Positions 30,619-39,772 of a stretch of 39,861 bases of DNA are shown here, one piece after another (position 1 is the first letter of the stretch; each line of letters opens with the position of its first letter). The notes under the pieces were generated by a model. It saw only the letters and a program-made list of their open reading frames with translations. It had not been told where the DNA came from and ran no database searches. The stretch is taken from the NCBI GenBank assembly GCA_002493755.1, contig DKZT01000005.1, positions 1,647 to 41,507 on the forward strand, written 5' to 3'. The translations under genes and the position numbers were made by a program. Source of the DNA: Ruminococcaceae bacterium UBA7067 (GTDB taxonomy: Bacteria; Bacillota; Clostridia; Oscillospirales; Acutalibacteraceae).

Positions 30619-30854
30619 CAAAATAATTGTGTGATTTTTGTAAAATACGCCTTTTCAATTAGCAAAGTGACGATTTTATAGCGTTATTTTAAACAATTAT
30701 CACCTAATGCAAATCGTTCTTTTATGCAATAGTAAATTCGGCTCATCAGAATTTTATCTAAATTACGCAAACTTAAAATTACAGGGAATCAATTATCTGT
30801 AATAGTTTACCAAAGTTTCATTATTTCAAAAAATCCGTATTTTATGGAAATTTA

Positions 30855-30892
30855 AAGGCGAAAAACAGCTTAAAACCACTGTTTTTCGCCCC
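30855..30892 (-). terminator. Terminator of secA
   Basis: GGCGAAAAACAG (30857-30868) pairs with CTGTTTTTCGCC (30879-30890). On the - strand it is followed by TTTAAA. It ends 13 bp from the secA stop. Confidence 0.8.
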
Positions 30893-30903
30893 TTTAAGCT
30901 ATA

Positions 30904-33816
30904 TTACTCGTCTCTGCCGCAGCACTTCTTATACTTTTTACCGCTGCCGCACGGACACGGGTCGTTTCTGCCGACCTTCTGCTTTGCGGTTTTTCTCACC
31001 GTTCTGTTTGCACTGTCTGTTCCGTCACCGCTTGTGGCTGTCGGCTTTGCAACCTGCTCACGCTTAAACACAACATTAAGCTTCTGGTTCTGCTGTGCCT
31101 GCTGAGCAGCCATACGAGCCTGCTCCTGAGCCGCTGCGGCTCTTTCCTGCTGTGCCTTTGCTGCTGCGGCTGCTCTTGCCTGCTGCTCCATTGCGCGGCG
31201 CTGCATTTCCTCCTGCTGTCTTTGAATAGCGAGGATTCTTCTGGGCGCAACAAGCACCATCTTAACGGTGTTTTCACGTATGGTCGCAATCATCTGGTCG
31301 AACATATCGAAGCCCTCGAAGCGGTACTCAACAACCGGATCTCTCTGGCCGTATGCACGAAGTCTGATGCCCTGCTTAAGCTGCTCCATAGCGTCAATAT
31401 GATCCATCCAGTAGGTATCAACATTCTTGAGGAGGTATACGCGCTCCATTTCACGCATTGTTTCCTCAGGCAGAATTTCCTCGTTGCCCTTGTAAAGCTC
31501 CATAGCCTTATCGTTAAGCTCACGGATAAGGTCGATCTGCTCAAGTCCTTCAAGGTCCTCTGCGGTGTATTTCATCTCGGTTTCATCAATAAGCCAGCCA
31601 AGGTAATAATCCCTGAGGCTTTCGAGATTCCAGTTATCGTGCGGTACATCGTCCGGGCAGAACGATTTAACGGTGCTTTCGATTGTCTGCTCAATCATCT
31701 TGAGAATCTGATCCTTGATGTTCTCGCCGTCAAGCACCTGGTCACGCTGAGCGTAGATAATCTCTCTCTGGCGGTTCATAACGTCGTCGTACTGCAATAC
31801 ATTCTTTCTTATTGCAAAGTTACGGCTTTCAACCTTCTGCTGTGAGCTTTCGATAATGTTCGAGAGCATCTTGTTTTCAAGCGGCACATCGTCCGGAGCA
31901 TTCAGTCGCTCCATTATAGCCTTCATTCTGTCGCCGCCGAACAAGCGCATTAAATCGTCCTCGGTAGAGAGGTAGAAACGGCTCTTACCGGGGTCGCCCT
32001 GACGGCCGGAACGGCCTCTGAGCTGATTGTCGATTCGCCTTGACTCGTGGCGCTCAGTACCCATAATGAACAGACCGCCTGCGGCTCTCACTTCTTCCGC
32101 CTCGTCCTTTATCTCTTCCTTATACTTAGCGTTAAGCTCGGAGAAGGTTTTTCTTGCCGCTAAGATTTCCTCATCGTCCGTATCGCCGAAGGCTGTTGAT
32201 TCGGCAATAATCTCCTCGGGCATCTGCATACGGCGCATTTCAGCCTTTGCAAGATACTCCGCATTACCGCCGAGGATAATATCCGTACCACGGCCTGCCA
32301 TATTTGTTGCGATTGTAACTGCGCCCTTTTTGCCTGCCTGAGCTACAATTTCCGCTTCCTTTTCGTGGTGCTTAGCGTTCAATACGTTGTGCTTTATTCC
32401 CCTGCGCTTGAGCATTGAGCTTAAAAGCTCTGACTTTTCGATTGAAATTGTGCCGACAAGCACAGGCTGTCCCTTTTCGTGGCACTCGATAATATCGTTT
32501 ATTACTGCGTTGAACTTGCCCTCCTCGGTCTTGAAGATAGCGTCGGGCAAATCCTCACGGGCAACAGGCTTGTTTGTCGGTATTTCAACAACGTCAAGCT
32601 TGTAAATCTCCCTGAACTCCTCTTCCTCGGTCATAGCCGTACCGGTCATACCGGAGAGCTTTTTGTAAAGGCGGAAGTAGTTCTGGAATGTTATTGTAGC
32701 GAGCGTCTTGCTCTCGTTTGCAATCTTAACGCCTTCCTTAGCCTCGATAGCCTGATGCAGTCCCTCGTTATAGCGTCTGCCGTACATAAGGCGGCCTGTA
32801 AATTCATCAACGATGATAACCTCGTTGTCCTTGACAACATAGTCAATATCCCTCTGCATAATGCCGTAAGCCTTGATAGCCTGATTTACGTGGTGCTGAA
32901 TTGTGAGGTTATCCGGATCGGTGAGGTTGTCAATGCCGAAGTACTGCTCAGCCTTTTTAACGCCGAGCGGAGTCAGCGTTGCAGACTTAGCCTTTTCGTC
33001 AACTATATATTCAATTCCGTGTTCCTTGTAGTATTCGTCGTTATCCTCTTTGCTGTCGATTTCGGCAAACTTCTTGCACTTCATAGTTCTTGCAAGAGCG
33101 TCTGCTCTCTCGTACAAATCGGTGGACTTATCGCCCTGACCGGAAATAATAAGCGGAGTTCTGGCTTCATCAATGAGGATTGAGTCAACCTCATCGACAA
33201 CAGCAAAGGCATGACCTCTCTGAACCTTTCTCTCCTTGTAAACAACCATATTGTCACGCAGATAGTCAAAGCCAAGCTCGTTGTTTGTGCCGTATGTAAT
33301 GTCAGCGGCGTAGGCTTCCTTTCTCAGGTCGTTGGGCAAATCGTGAACAATAAGACCTACGCTCAGTCCCAGCCAGCGGTAAAGCTTGCCCATCCACTCC
33401 GAGTCACGGCGAGCAAGGTAATCATTGACTGTAACGATATGAACACCCTCGCCTGTCAAGCCGTTCAGATAAGCCGGCAGAGTAGCAACCAAGGTTTTAC
33501 CTTCACCTGTTTTCATCTCGGCAATTCTGCCCTGATGAAGAACGATTCCGCCTATAATCTGTACCGGGAAATGCTTCATACCCAGAACTCTGTATGATGC
33601 CTCTCGGCAAACCGCAAATGCATCTGTCAGAATATCGTCTGTGGTTTCTCCGTTTTTGAGTCTTTCCTTGAGTATGTTGGTCTGCTCCTTAAGCTCCTTG
33701 TCGCTCATCGGCTGATATTTGCTTTCAAGCGCAAGAACCTTGTCACACAGAGGTTTAACTCTTTTAACCTCTCTTTTACTGTAATTGCCAAACATGGCTT
33801 TCAGAAAATTCGCCAT
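30904..33816 (-). CDS. secA: Preprotein translocase ATPase SecA
   Basis: 970-residue motor that drives unfolded preproteins through the SecYEG channel. The first nucleotide-binding domain has Walker [10 protein letters not shown] (about 100-108) and the [15 protein letters not shown] block (about 209-223) with the DEAD-like box; the preprotein cross-linking domain and the second ATPase domain ([36 protein letters not shown]) follow. A Gln/Ala-rich, low-complexity linker (about 860-925) joins a C-terminal zinc tail, [15 protein letters not shown], which binds SecB-type partners or phospholipid. Length and order fit the housekeeping SecA1. Starts at ATG 33816 with a purine-rich leader. Transcribed alone, ended by the hairpin at 30855-30892. 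The 245-bp region upstream carries a TATAAT near 33912 but no clear -35. Confidence 0.97.
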   Translation of the reverse strand: MANFLKAMFGNYSKREVKRVKPLCDKVLALESKYQPMSDKELKEQTNILKERLKNGETTDDILTDAFAVCREASYRVLGMKHFPVQIIGGIVLHQGRIAEMKTGEGKTLVATLPAYLNGLTGEGVHIVTVNDYLARRDSEWMGKLYRWLGLSVGLIVHDLPNDLRKEAYAADITYGTNNELGFDYLRDNMVVYKERKVQRGHAFAVVDEVDSILIDEARTPLIISGQGDKSTDLYERADALARTMKCKKFAEIDSKEDNDEYYKEHGIEYIVDEKAKSATLTPLGVKKAEQYFGIDNLTDPDNLTIQHHVNQAIKAYGIMQRDIDYVVKDNEVIIVDEFTGRLMYGRRYNEGLHQAIEAKEGVKIANESKTLATITFQNYFRLYKKLSGMTGTAMTEEEEFREIYKLDVVEIPTNKPVAREDLPDAIFKTEEGKFNAVINDIIECHEKGQPVLVGTISIEKSELLSSMLKRRGIKHNVLNAKHHEKEAEIVAQAGKKGAVTIATNMAGRGTDIILGGNAEYLAKAEMRRMQMPEEIIAESTAFGDTDDEEILAARKTFSELNAKYKEEIKDEAEEVRAAGGLFIMGTERHESRRIDNQLRGRSGRQGDPGKSRFYLSTEDDLMRLFGGDRMKAIMERLNAPDDVPLENKMLSNIIESSQQKVESRNFAIRKNVLQYDDVMNRQREIIYAQRDQVLDGENIKDQILKMIEQTIESTVKSFCPDDVPHDNWNLESLRDYYLGWLIDETEMKYTAEDLEGLEQIDLIRELNDKAMELYKGNEEILPEETMREMERVYLLKNVDTYWMDHIDAMEQLKQGIRLRAYGQRDPVVEYRFEGFDMFDQMIATIRENTVKMVLVAPRRILAIQRQQEEMQRRAMEQQARAAAAAKAQQERAAAAQEQARMAAQQAQQNQKLNVVFKREQVAKPTATSGDGTDSANRTVRKTAKQKVGRNDPCPCGSGKKYKKCCGRDE

Positions 33817-33991
33817 AGTATCATTCCTTTTCTGTTTATATAAACGAACCTATAAAACACATTATCGGCTCCAAGCAGTGCTTTGCCACACTAATCCGTT
33901 TAATTATACCACATAATTCCGTAAATTTCATTACTTATTTTAAAAAAGGGATAAATTAATAAATTAGAAATATTTGGGCGCTCATTTCGCA

Positions 33992-34033
33992 GAAAAAAAG
34001 ATGCATATGCCGAATATTGTCGGCTTATGCATC
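33992..34033 (-). terminator. Terminator of the FtsW-PBP operon
   Basis: On the - strand, GATGCATAAGCCGA (34033-34020) pairs with TCGGCATATGCATC (34013-34000) with one internal mismatch, followed by seven T residues. Confidence 0.85.
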
Positions 34034-34061
34034 CAAGGTTGTTGTTTAATATGCTATTTCA

Positions 34062-34253
34062 TTATTCGTCATACACTCGTCTCCCGTCAGGGTATTCAAT
34101 ATAAGGTGCGTTTTTTTCAAAATCGTATTTCGCTATCGGCAAACCCTTAATCTTTTTTATTTTATTTTCAATTCTGACTGCCTCTTTAAATCGCTTGGTT
34201 AACTCTTCGTCTGAAAGACCGCAGGTAAAATCAAGCTCCATATCTTCACTCAT
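34062..34253 (-). CDS. Small acidic/basic protein of unknown function, PBP operon
   Basis: 63 residues, not recognised. The N-terminal MSEDMELDFTCGLSDEELTKRF is acidic, the middle (KEAVRIENKIKKIKG) is a basic helix, and the C-terminus, LPIAKYDFEKNAPYIEYPDGRRVYDE, looks like a small beta unit with an EYPDGRR turn. There is no membrane segment. The gene has a good ribosome site (AGGAGGT) and lies 35 bp after the PBP gene on the same strand, before the terminator at 33992-34033, so it is the third gene of a cell-wall operon. A role near the divisome or elongasome is possible only by association. Confidence 0.65.
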   Translation of the reverse strand: MSEDMELDFTCGLSDEELTKRFKEAVRIENKIKKIKGLPIAKYDFEKNAPYIEYPDGRRVYDE

Positions 34254-34288
34254 ATAAATTACCTCCTAACCGATTTATAATTTTATCA

Positions 34289-35677
34289 TCATTCCGCTCT
34301 CATACTCTGTGCGCAAGCCTGAATTGCCGCTGACGCGACAGGTCCTGCCGTTGTAAGACCGAATGTTCCGTCCTCCACAACAACAGCAAAGGCAAGCGGT
34401 GCGTCCTCGTCCTGAGTGAAGCCTACAATCCACGCATCGTTGCTCTCGCCCTCCTGCACCTCGGCTGTACCTGTCTTGGCACATACGGTCAGGTTTCCGC
34501 CGAACATATAGTCGCCGTAATTTGAGGTTACGGTGTATCTCATCATATCGTTGAGCCTTTGCGCCGTACTGCTTTTGAGCATCGCCTGACCGCTTTGTAC
34601 TGCGGCTGTGAAAACAGAATAATCACTGCCGTTTATACTATGCACGTAATACGGTTCGGCGCGGTTGCCGCCGTTTGCAATAGCGCTCATAAGTATGCAC
34701 ATCTGCATCGGATTTGCAAGGTCGGTATACTGTCCTATGCCGCTCCATGCAAGGTCATTGTCGCTTGCATTTTTTACATCATACTGACCCTTGACTGTCG
34801 GAGCGTGACCTATATTGAAGCTTGAATTAATGCCCATCTCATTTGCCGCCGCAGTCATTTTATCCCTGCCCAGCTCATAGGCAAGCTGAGCAAAAACAAT
34901 GTTGCACGACTGCGCCAGTCCGTCATCAAGGTTAATTGTGCCGTGCTGTGACATACAGGTAACCTTTTCGCCGCCGATTTCGGCACTGCCCGTACATTCA
35001 AAGGTTCGGCTGTCAATATCCGGCATATTCTCCAGCGCCGCCGCCGTTGTTATAAGCTTAAAGGTAGAGCCGGGCGCATAGCTTGAGGAAATCACACGAT
35101 TTAAGTATGCGCCGACATAATCTTTCTCATTCTCCTCGTTTATCTCGGGCGGATTCTGCGGGTCGTAGGTTTTTGAGCTTACTGAGCAGAGAATCTCCCC
35201 TGTTTTGTAGTTCATCACAACGACTGCGCCGTTCATACCGCCGAGCGCTTCATAGGCTGTTTTGCAGGCATTGCTGTCAATCGTGAGCGTAAGGTTGTTG
35301 CCGCCCCTGAAGCTCTGCGGCATTTCAAGACCCCATATATATGAAAAGCCTGTAAGCTCCGAGCGGTAAACGCTCTGAACCGCCGTTGAAATATTAAGGC
35401 TGTTGTCGCCTACAACATGGAGCGTTGACAAACGCGTGTTGTAATCCTCGTTGTAAACACGATTGCCGTCAACCGTCTGCGCCAGCACAACACCGTTGCG
35501 GTCAAAAATTTTTCCAGCCTTTTCAAGACCGCCGCTGCCGGCAGTATGTCCGTTGTAGCTGTGCTGAACCCACGAGCCGGCATTAAGGCTTATGTTTACG
35601 GTAAAATACGTTATTCCGGCAAAGAACAAAAGCACAAGAACAAACACAAACATCGAGCGTGTTCTCACTCGTTTCAT
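34289..35677 (-). CDS. Class B penicillin-binding protein (PbpA-like D,D-transpeptidase)
   Basis: 462-residue membrane-anchored transpeptidase that cross-links peptidoglycan. One N-terminal helix (about 8-29) is followed by a short pedestal domain (GKIFDRNG at 56-62) and the catalytic domain with all three motifs: SxxK as STFK (204-207, nucleophile S204), SxN as SCN (257-259) and KTG as KTGT (401-404). It is short for a class B enzyme, with no PASTA repeats, and resembles the actinobacterial PbpA that is paired with RodA. It sits 21 bp after the FHA-SEDS gene; SEDS and class B PBP proteins work as a pair, the first polymerising and the second cross-linking. Beta-lactams should bind it. Confidence 0.93.
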   Translation of the reverse strand: MKRVRTRSMFVFVLVLLFFAGITYFTVNISLNAGSWVQHSYNGHTAGSGGLEKAGKIFDRNGVVLAQTVDGNRVYNEDYNTRLSTLHVVGDNSLNISTAVQSVYRSELTGFSYIWGLEMPQSFRGGNNLTLTIDSNACKTAYEALGGMNGAVVVMNYKTGEILCSVSSKTYDPQNPPEINEENEKDYVGAYLNRVISSSYAPGSTFKLITTAAALENMPDIDSRTFECTGSAEIGGEKVTCMSQHGTINLDDGLAQSCNIVFAQLAYELGRDKMTAAANEMGINSSFNIGHAPTVKGQYDVKNASDNDLAWSGIGQYTDLANPMQMCILMSAIANGGNRAEPYYVHSINGSDYSVFTAAVQSGQAMLKSSTAQRLNDMMRYTVTSNYGDYMFGGNLTVCAKTGTAEVQEGESNDAWIVGFTQDEDAPLAFAVVVEDGTFGLTTAGPVASAAIQACAQSMRAE

Positions 35678-35698
35678 TATACTCTCACATTCCTTCCA

Positions 35699-37396
35699 TT
35701 ATCTTTTCTTGATTGAGTAGGTTCTTTCATCGGCAGCCTTGATGAATGCGAGCAAGCCCCAGCAGGCTATCATACTTGAGCCGCCTACGCTGACAAACGG
35801 CAGTGTAACGCCTGTCAGCGGCAGAATATCGGTTGCGCCGAAAATATTTAATGAGGACTGCAAAACGAGAAGTCCTGCGGCGCAGCAGGCGGAAATGGAA
35901 TAGAAGGTCGAGCGGCTTCTTGTGGTGATTGCTCTGGCGTAGAAGAACAAGCCGCCGATTGAAATTGCGATTGTCAGAGCGACAATAAGCCCCAGCTCCT
36001 CACAAACCAAGCCGAAAACAAGGTCGCTCTCGGACGCTCCCACATATTTTAAAAATCCGTTTCCGAGTCCGCAGCCGAAAAGTCCGCCGCTTGCGGCATA
36101 GGTCAGAACTCTTGCCGTCTGATAGCCCAGACTGTTGTCGGAATTCTGAAAAGCCTTGCCCCAGCCCGAAAAACGGTCGGCAATATACGGCTTAAAGCGC
36201 AGAATCATCAAGCCGCCGAACAATGCGCCCACAACCGACACGACAACCGTTTTGTAGTCGCCCGAACGCACTATAGAAATCATAATAAATGTTCCGAAGA
36301 AGATAAGCGCAGTACCGAAGTCGCTCATTATGAAGAGCGCGCCGATACAGATTGCGGAAAAGATGATGAAAATAATAAAGTTTCGTCTTGTCTGCAAGTG
36401 GTCGAGTGCTGACGCGCCGACAAAAATATATGCTATCTTTACAAATTCAGACGGCTGTACGGATATGCCGCCAATCATAATCCAGTTTGCTGCACCGCCT
36501 CTTATCGAGCCGAAAACAATATTTACTCCGAGCAGTGCAACGGCGATTATCATAATCGCAAGCCGCCATTTATTCACCCTGTCGGGGTTTTGCAGAAACT
36601 TTATCATAAAGCAGAAGAAAGCCATTCCGATTGCGCAGGCGATAATCTGCACATAGGTCTGGTGCAGTCCCTGCCGCACCGACAGCATCACACCGATACC
36701 CGTTAAAAACAGGGCAAGTCCCTCAAGCTCAAAGCCGACACGCTTGAACACCTTTGTCGAAACAAAGTAAAACAACCACGCTACCGCCATAAACGCCGCA
36801 TATATCAAAAGCGGCTGAAAGTCAACGGCTTCAATCGACAGACAAGCCTCGGCAGCCATAAAGAGAGTGAAAATAGAAATGAGCATCATCAGCGCAAACG
36901 GCGCAATGCCCTCCTTACTGCCCTCTTTTTTAATAAACCACGAGCGGTTTGTTATTGTGTAATCCTGAGCGCGCTTTAAAACGAAGGTGTCCTTACCTAT
37001 CTTTATTTCATCGTTAATATAAACAGGCACTCTGCCCTGCGTCTGCTCGCCGTTTACAAACGTGCCTGTTTTTGAGCCGGTGTCGCTTATAAACCAGCCC
37101 TCCTTGCGGCGCAGAATAACACAATGCTCTCTTGATACGGAAAGGTCGTCGGCGATTACAATATCATTTCGCTTGGCTCTGCCGACCGAGTTTTCCCAGC
37201 AAAGCACGGGCAGCACCTCGCCGTTGGCGGTGTTTTCAAGCATAATCAGCGGCTTTTCGTCCCTGCGCTGACGGCGCATTGACGAGTAACACTGGAACAC
37301 AACGATGATGCCGAGCAGCGGAATTAATATTCTCAGTGCAACAACCGCAGCGTCGGTTAAAACCTGTATATTAAGGGATTGCAGAAATTCATCCAA
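35699..37396 (-). CDS. FHA-domain fused FtsW/RodA (SEDS) glycosyltransferase
   Basis: 565-residue fusion. One membrane helix (about 15-37) is followed by a cytosolic FHA domain (about 48-142) with the canonical phosphothreonine-binding residues: GR (72-73), SVSREH (86-91) and VNG (114-116). The rest (about 160-555) is a ten-helix SEDS polymerase: ISVQPSEFVKIA (311-322), SDFGTALIF (358-366), and the catalytic-Asp motif SESDLVFGLVCEELG (D458). SEDS proteins polymerise glycan strands from lipid II. The FHA should bind a protein phosphorylated by a PASTA-type Ser/Thr kinase, a link made by separate FhaB-like proteins in Actinobacteria; here it is in one chain. The ATG has GAGGAGGT upstream. First gene of an operon with a PBP and a 63-residue protein. 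Confidence 0.92.
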   Translation of the reverse strand: MDEFLQSLNIQVLTDAAVVALRILIPLLGIIVVFQCYSSMRRQRRDEKPLIMLENTANGEVLPVLCWENSVGRAKRNDIVIADDLSVSREHCVILRRKEGWFISDTGSKTGTFVNGEQTQGRVPVYINDEIKIGKDTFVLKRAQDYTITNRSWFIKKEGSKEGIAPFALMMLISIFTLFMAAEACLSIEAVDFQPLLIYAAFMAVAWLFYFVSTKVFKRVGFELEGLALFLTGIGVMLSVRQGLHQTYVQIIACAIGMAFFCFMIKFLQNPDRVNKWRLAIMIIAVALLGVNIVFGSIRGGAANWIMIGGISVQPSEFVKIAYIFVGASALDHLQTRRNFIIFIIFSAICIGALFIMSDFGTALIFFGTFIMISIVRSGDYKTVVVSVVGALFGGLMILRFKPYIADRFSGWGKAFQNSDNSLGYQTARVLTYAASGGLFGCGLGNGFLKYVGASESDLVFGLVCEELGLIVALTIAISIGGLFFYARAITTRSRSTFYSISACCAAGLLVLQSSLNIFGATDILPLTGVTLPFVSVGGSSMIACWGLLAFIKAADERTYSIKKR

Positions 37397-37490
37397 GGGT
37401 ATACCTCCTCATTTTGTGATGATAAGATGATGATATAATTAATCCCTTAAAAAGTCAATAGAATTTGTGTGAACATATTTGCGTATGCAA

Positions 37491-37517
37491 AAAGCCCCCG
37501 TGTGGTCACACGGGAGC
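37491..37517 (-). terminator. Terminator of bioY
   Basis: GCCCCCGTGTG (37494-37504) pairs with CACACGGGAGC (37507-37517). On the - strand it is followed by TTTTTGC. It ends 10 bp from the bioY stop. Confidence 0.83.
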
Positions 37518-37526
37518 AAATTAATT

Positions 37527-38066
37527 TTATACAACTTTCTTAAGCCTTGAGCAGAGCAGAACCGCAACAATAATTTTTGCGGCGTCGCCCGGCAAAAACG
37601 GAAACACGCAAACCGTGAGCGAATACCAAAGCTCAGAGCCTGTTGAAATCACGAACCACGCCGTACCGAAAGCATAGCACACAGCAAGGCCTGCAACCAT
37701 AGCCACAGTAAGCGCAACGATTTTTTTGTTCCACAGGTGGCAGATAAGAGCAACTGTTCCTGCGGCGAGAACATAGCCGATTATGTAGCCGCCCGTAGGT
37801 CCTGCAATAGCCGCAAAACCGCCCTTAAAGCCTGCAAAAACAGGAACACCGACTGCGCCCAGCAAAACAAAAACAAGCTGACTTATCATTGCCCGTCTTA
37901 TTCCCAGAATACCGCCTGCAACGAAAACGGAAAGCATCGCAAGGTTAATCGGCACAGGACCGATCGGAATTGAAATCTGCGAAAACACCGCTGTCAATGC
38001 GGCAAACAAAGCTGTCAGCACCAATGAATAGACAGCGCCCTTTTTAACTGTATTTGTAGTATCCAT
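37527..38066 (-). CDS. bioY: Biotin transporter BioY
   Basis: 179-residue integral membrane protein, the substrate-binding S component of an ECF-type vitamin transporter. Six membrane helices are visible, with the family motifs FSQISIPIGPVPINLAMLSVF (about 28-48) and FAAIAGPTGGYIIGYVLAA (about 84-102), which line the biotin site. The energising EcfAAT module is not in the window; BioY may share a genome-encoded one. Regulation is unusually clear: a perfect SigA promoter with a probable BirA operator over the -35 box. It lies 79 bp downstream of the CmpB-like gene but has its own promoter and terminator. No biotin synthesis gene is in the window, suggesting dependence on import. Confidence 0.95.
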   Translation of the reverse strand: MDTTNTVKKGAVYSLVLTALFAALTAVFSQISIPIGPVPINLAMLSVFVAGGILGIRRAMISQLVFVLLGAVGVPVFAGFKGGFAAIAGPTGGYIIGYVLAAGTVALICHLWNKKIVALTVAMVAGLAVCYAFGTAWFVISTGSELWYSLTVCVFPFLPGDAAKIIVAVLLCSRLKKVV

Positions 38067-38069
38067 AAA

Positions 38070-38118
38070 AATACCCCCTCAAGATTCTTGATACATTATA
38101 TATCCTTGAGAGGGTATT
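38070..38118. promoter_or_regulatory. 14-bp inverted repeat around the bioY -10 region
   Basis: AATACCCCCTCAAG (38070-38083) and CTTGAGAGGGTATT (38105-38118) are inverted with one mismatch and 21 bp between. The first arm includes the bioY ribosome site, the second fills the promoter spacer. A further 6-1-6 palindrome TCAAGATTCTTGA (38079-38091) lies inside. As one arm is upstream of the start point, it can only act as DNA, for example as a second operator. Confidence 0.5.
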
Positions 38119-38123
38119 GTCAA
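38095..38123 (-). promoter_or_regulatory. Perfect-consensus SigA promoter of bioY
   Basis: On the - strand, TTGACA (38123-38118), a 17-bp spacer and TATAAT (38100-38095). The start point near 38088 gives a 22-nt leader. Such a strong promoter is usually kept off by a repressor. Confidence 0.85.
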
Positions 38124-38151
38124 CTGTTTTATTTATTTTTTAGGTTTACAA
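38117..38151. promoter_or_regulatory. Probable BirA operator overlapping the bioY -35 box
   Basis: Inverted half-sites TTGTCAAC (38117-38124) and GGTTTACAA (38143-38151) are separated by AT-rich DNA. They match the BirA pattern TTGTAAACC-N-GGTTTACAA; the spacer is 17 bp between 9-bp halves, about 1 bp more than in the E. coli operator. The proximal half covers the -35 box, the distal half covers the stop codon of the upstream gene. Confidence 0.65.
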
Positions 38152-39720
38152 TTCCTTTTCCTTAAAGCCGCCCTGACCGTCATCGTGCCTCATATGCGGA
38201 TAAATCATATCGAGATAATCGTCCGGGAACTGCTCGTCAAGAAATTCTTCAATAACATTAGCCGCAGGTACGTTCGCCTGTCTTTCGTTATATCTCCATT
38301 GTGCCAGGCAGGAAATAACACAGTCATAAACCATAAAGGCACAAAGTGCAATACTCAGAAGCTTACCCATATTTTTCGGAAGCTTTTCAATGAGCATTGA
38401 CGCAAACGGATAAAGGAACTTTGCCCACGCAATGCCGAGAAAGCCCCAGATAAGCGCATAGAAAAGGCTTGTTCTGCCATAAAGGTTGAAAGCCTGATGC
38501 GAATAATCCCACGAAATCGCACCGAAAAACAACTGCTGAAAGTAACTTGTAAGATACTCAAAGGTTGCGCCTACAAATGCGCTGACCAAAAATACAATCC
38601 ATAGTCTTGCACGGCTGAATTTATAAAGCGCAAGCGTCATCATAACTGCGCCGATACCGTAAACGGGAATAAACGGGCCGTAAACAAGACCGACGCGGTA
38701 TTCAAACACACCGCCGTTATACACAAAGCCGACTATCGTTTCAAGAATACAGCCGATAAACGAGCCGATAGTGAACAGCCAGAACAGCTTATAGAAGTTC
38801 ACGCCGTATGCAAACGGCTTTTGCTCCTCTGTTTCAAAATAACCGTCATACTCACGGCGGTTAAGCTGCTTTGTGCTGTCGGCTATTTTATTATACAGCT
38901 TTTTGAGCTGCTGGTCGTTTTCAACGCTTTCTCCGTCCATTCTCTTAACGGCACGCTTCTCAAAAAAGCCGTTGTCATTCAAAAGCTTTGCATACTTAAC
39001 ATCAAGCTGTTTCTTAATCTCTTCAATTTCCTCATCATTATAAGTGTGACGTTCTTTAGCGATTTCCGTCTTGGTCTGATATTCGTTTATCATACCGTCA
39101 ATACCTAAGTTGTCGCCTGTTTTTATGGAAACCTTTGCAACCGCCTTGCCCCAGCCGTGAGAAATTTTGGACAGCTTCTCTGATATTTTGTTAAGCCGCT
39201 TAACCTTTAATCTTATTTCAAGGTACGATACCGTAGAAACAACGGTGTCAATAAGCAGCAAGCTGCCTGCAACGGCAAATATAAAATACATCACGGTATT
39301 CGGTATATACTCAATCAGATGGTCGGTAAGCGGCAGGACATTGCCGACAAGAACAGTAAGCACAATGCCCCACAAAACGCTCAGCGGAATTGTAATAAAG
39401 CCCTTGATATTCAGCGGCATTGTCGAATAGTTCCACAGCCTGCAATGAAGCACCTTTTGCAGAAACACACCCGTACCAAACACAAACAAGCTTACAACAA
39501 CAGTAAAAATAATAAGCTGTGCATACCATTCATCAATAATAAGCTCACTTATCACATAACAGATTGCAACGCTGAAGCCGTATATCGGGCAATACGGGCC
39601 GTTAAGATAGCCGACATTCGCAATCGTTTTCTTCTCAAAGGACGTAATCGCTTCTTCAACAGCCCATCCCAGAACAGAAAAAACTATAAAGTAGAATACG
39701 GCGTTTTGCCATTGAAGCAT
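38146..39720 (-). CDS. CmpB-type putative ABC transporter membrane protein, internally duplicated
   Basis: 524-residue membrane protein with two copies of the putative ABC-transporter type IV (CmpB) unit. Copy 1 (about 8-165) has the motif GYLNGPYCPIYGFS (37-50); copy 2 (about 310-480) has GLVYGPFIPVYGIG (about 344-357). Each is preceded by a VLGWAVEEAI or IGCILETIVG helix. The two are joined by a charged, partly coiled-coil cytosolic linker (about 170-300). Despite the family name, no transporter function has been shown, and no ATPase gene is adjacent. The single-copy form is about 180-250 residues, so this is a fused duplication. The ATG follows GGGGGTG. Its stop codon lies inside the probable BirA operator of bioY. 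Confidence 0.85.
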   Translation of the reverse strand: MLQWQNAVFYFIVFSVLGWAVEEAITSFEKKTIANVGYLNGPYCPIYGFSVAICYVISELIIDEWYAQLIIFTVVVSLFVFGTGVFLQKVLHCRLWNYSTMPLNIKGFITIPLSVLWGIVLTVLVGNVLPLTDHLIEYIPNTVMYFIFAVAGSLLLIDTVVSTVSYLEIRLKVKRLNKISEKLSKISHGWGKAVAKVSIKTGDNLGIDGMINEYQTKTEIAKERHTYNDEEIEEIKKQLDVKYAKLLNDNGFFEKRAVKRMDGESVENDQQLKKLYNKIADSTKQLNRREYDGYFETEEQKPFAYGVNFYKLFWLFTIGSFIGCILETIVGFVYNGGVFEYRVGLVYGPFIPVYGIGAVMMTLALYKFSRARLWIVFLVSAFVGATFEYLTSYFQQLFFGAISWDYSHQAFNLYGRTSLFYALIWGFLGIAWAKFLYPFASMLIEKLPKNMGKLLSIALCAFMVYDCVISCLAQWRYNERQANVPAANVIEEFLDEQFPDDYLDMIYPHMRHDDGQGGFKEKEL

Positions 39721-39772
39721 CTGTTCACCCCCACATTACAAAAACATTAATATGATTATCCCTTTAAATAAG

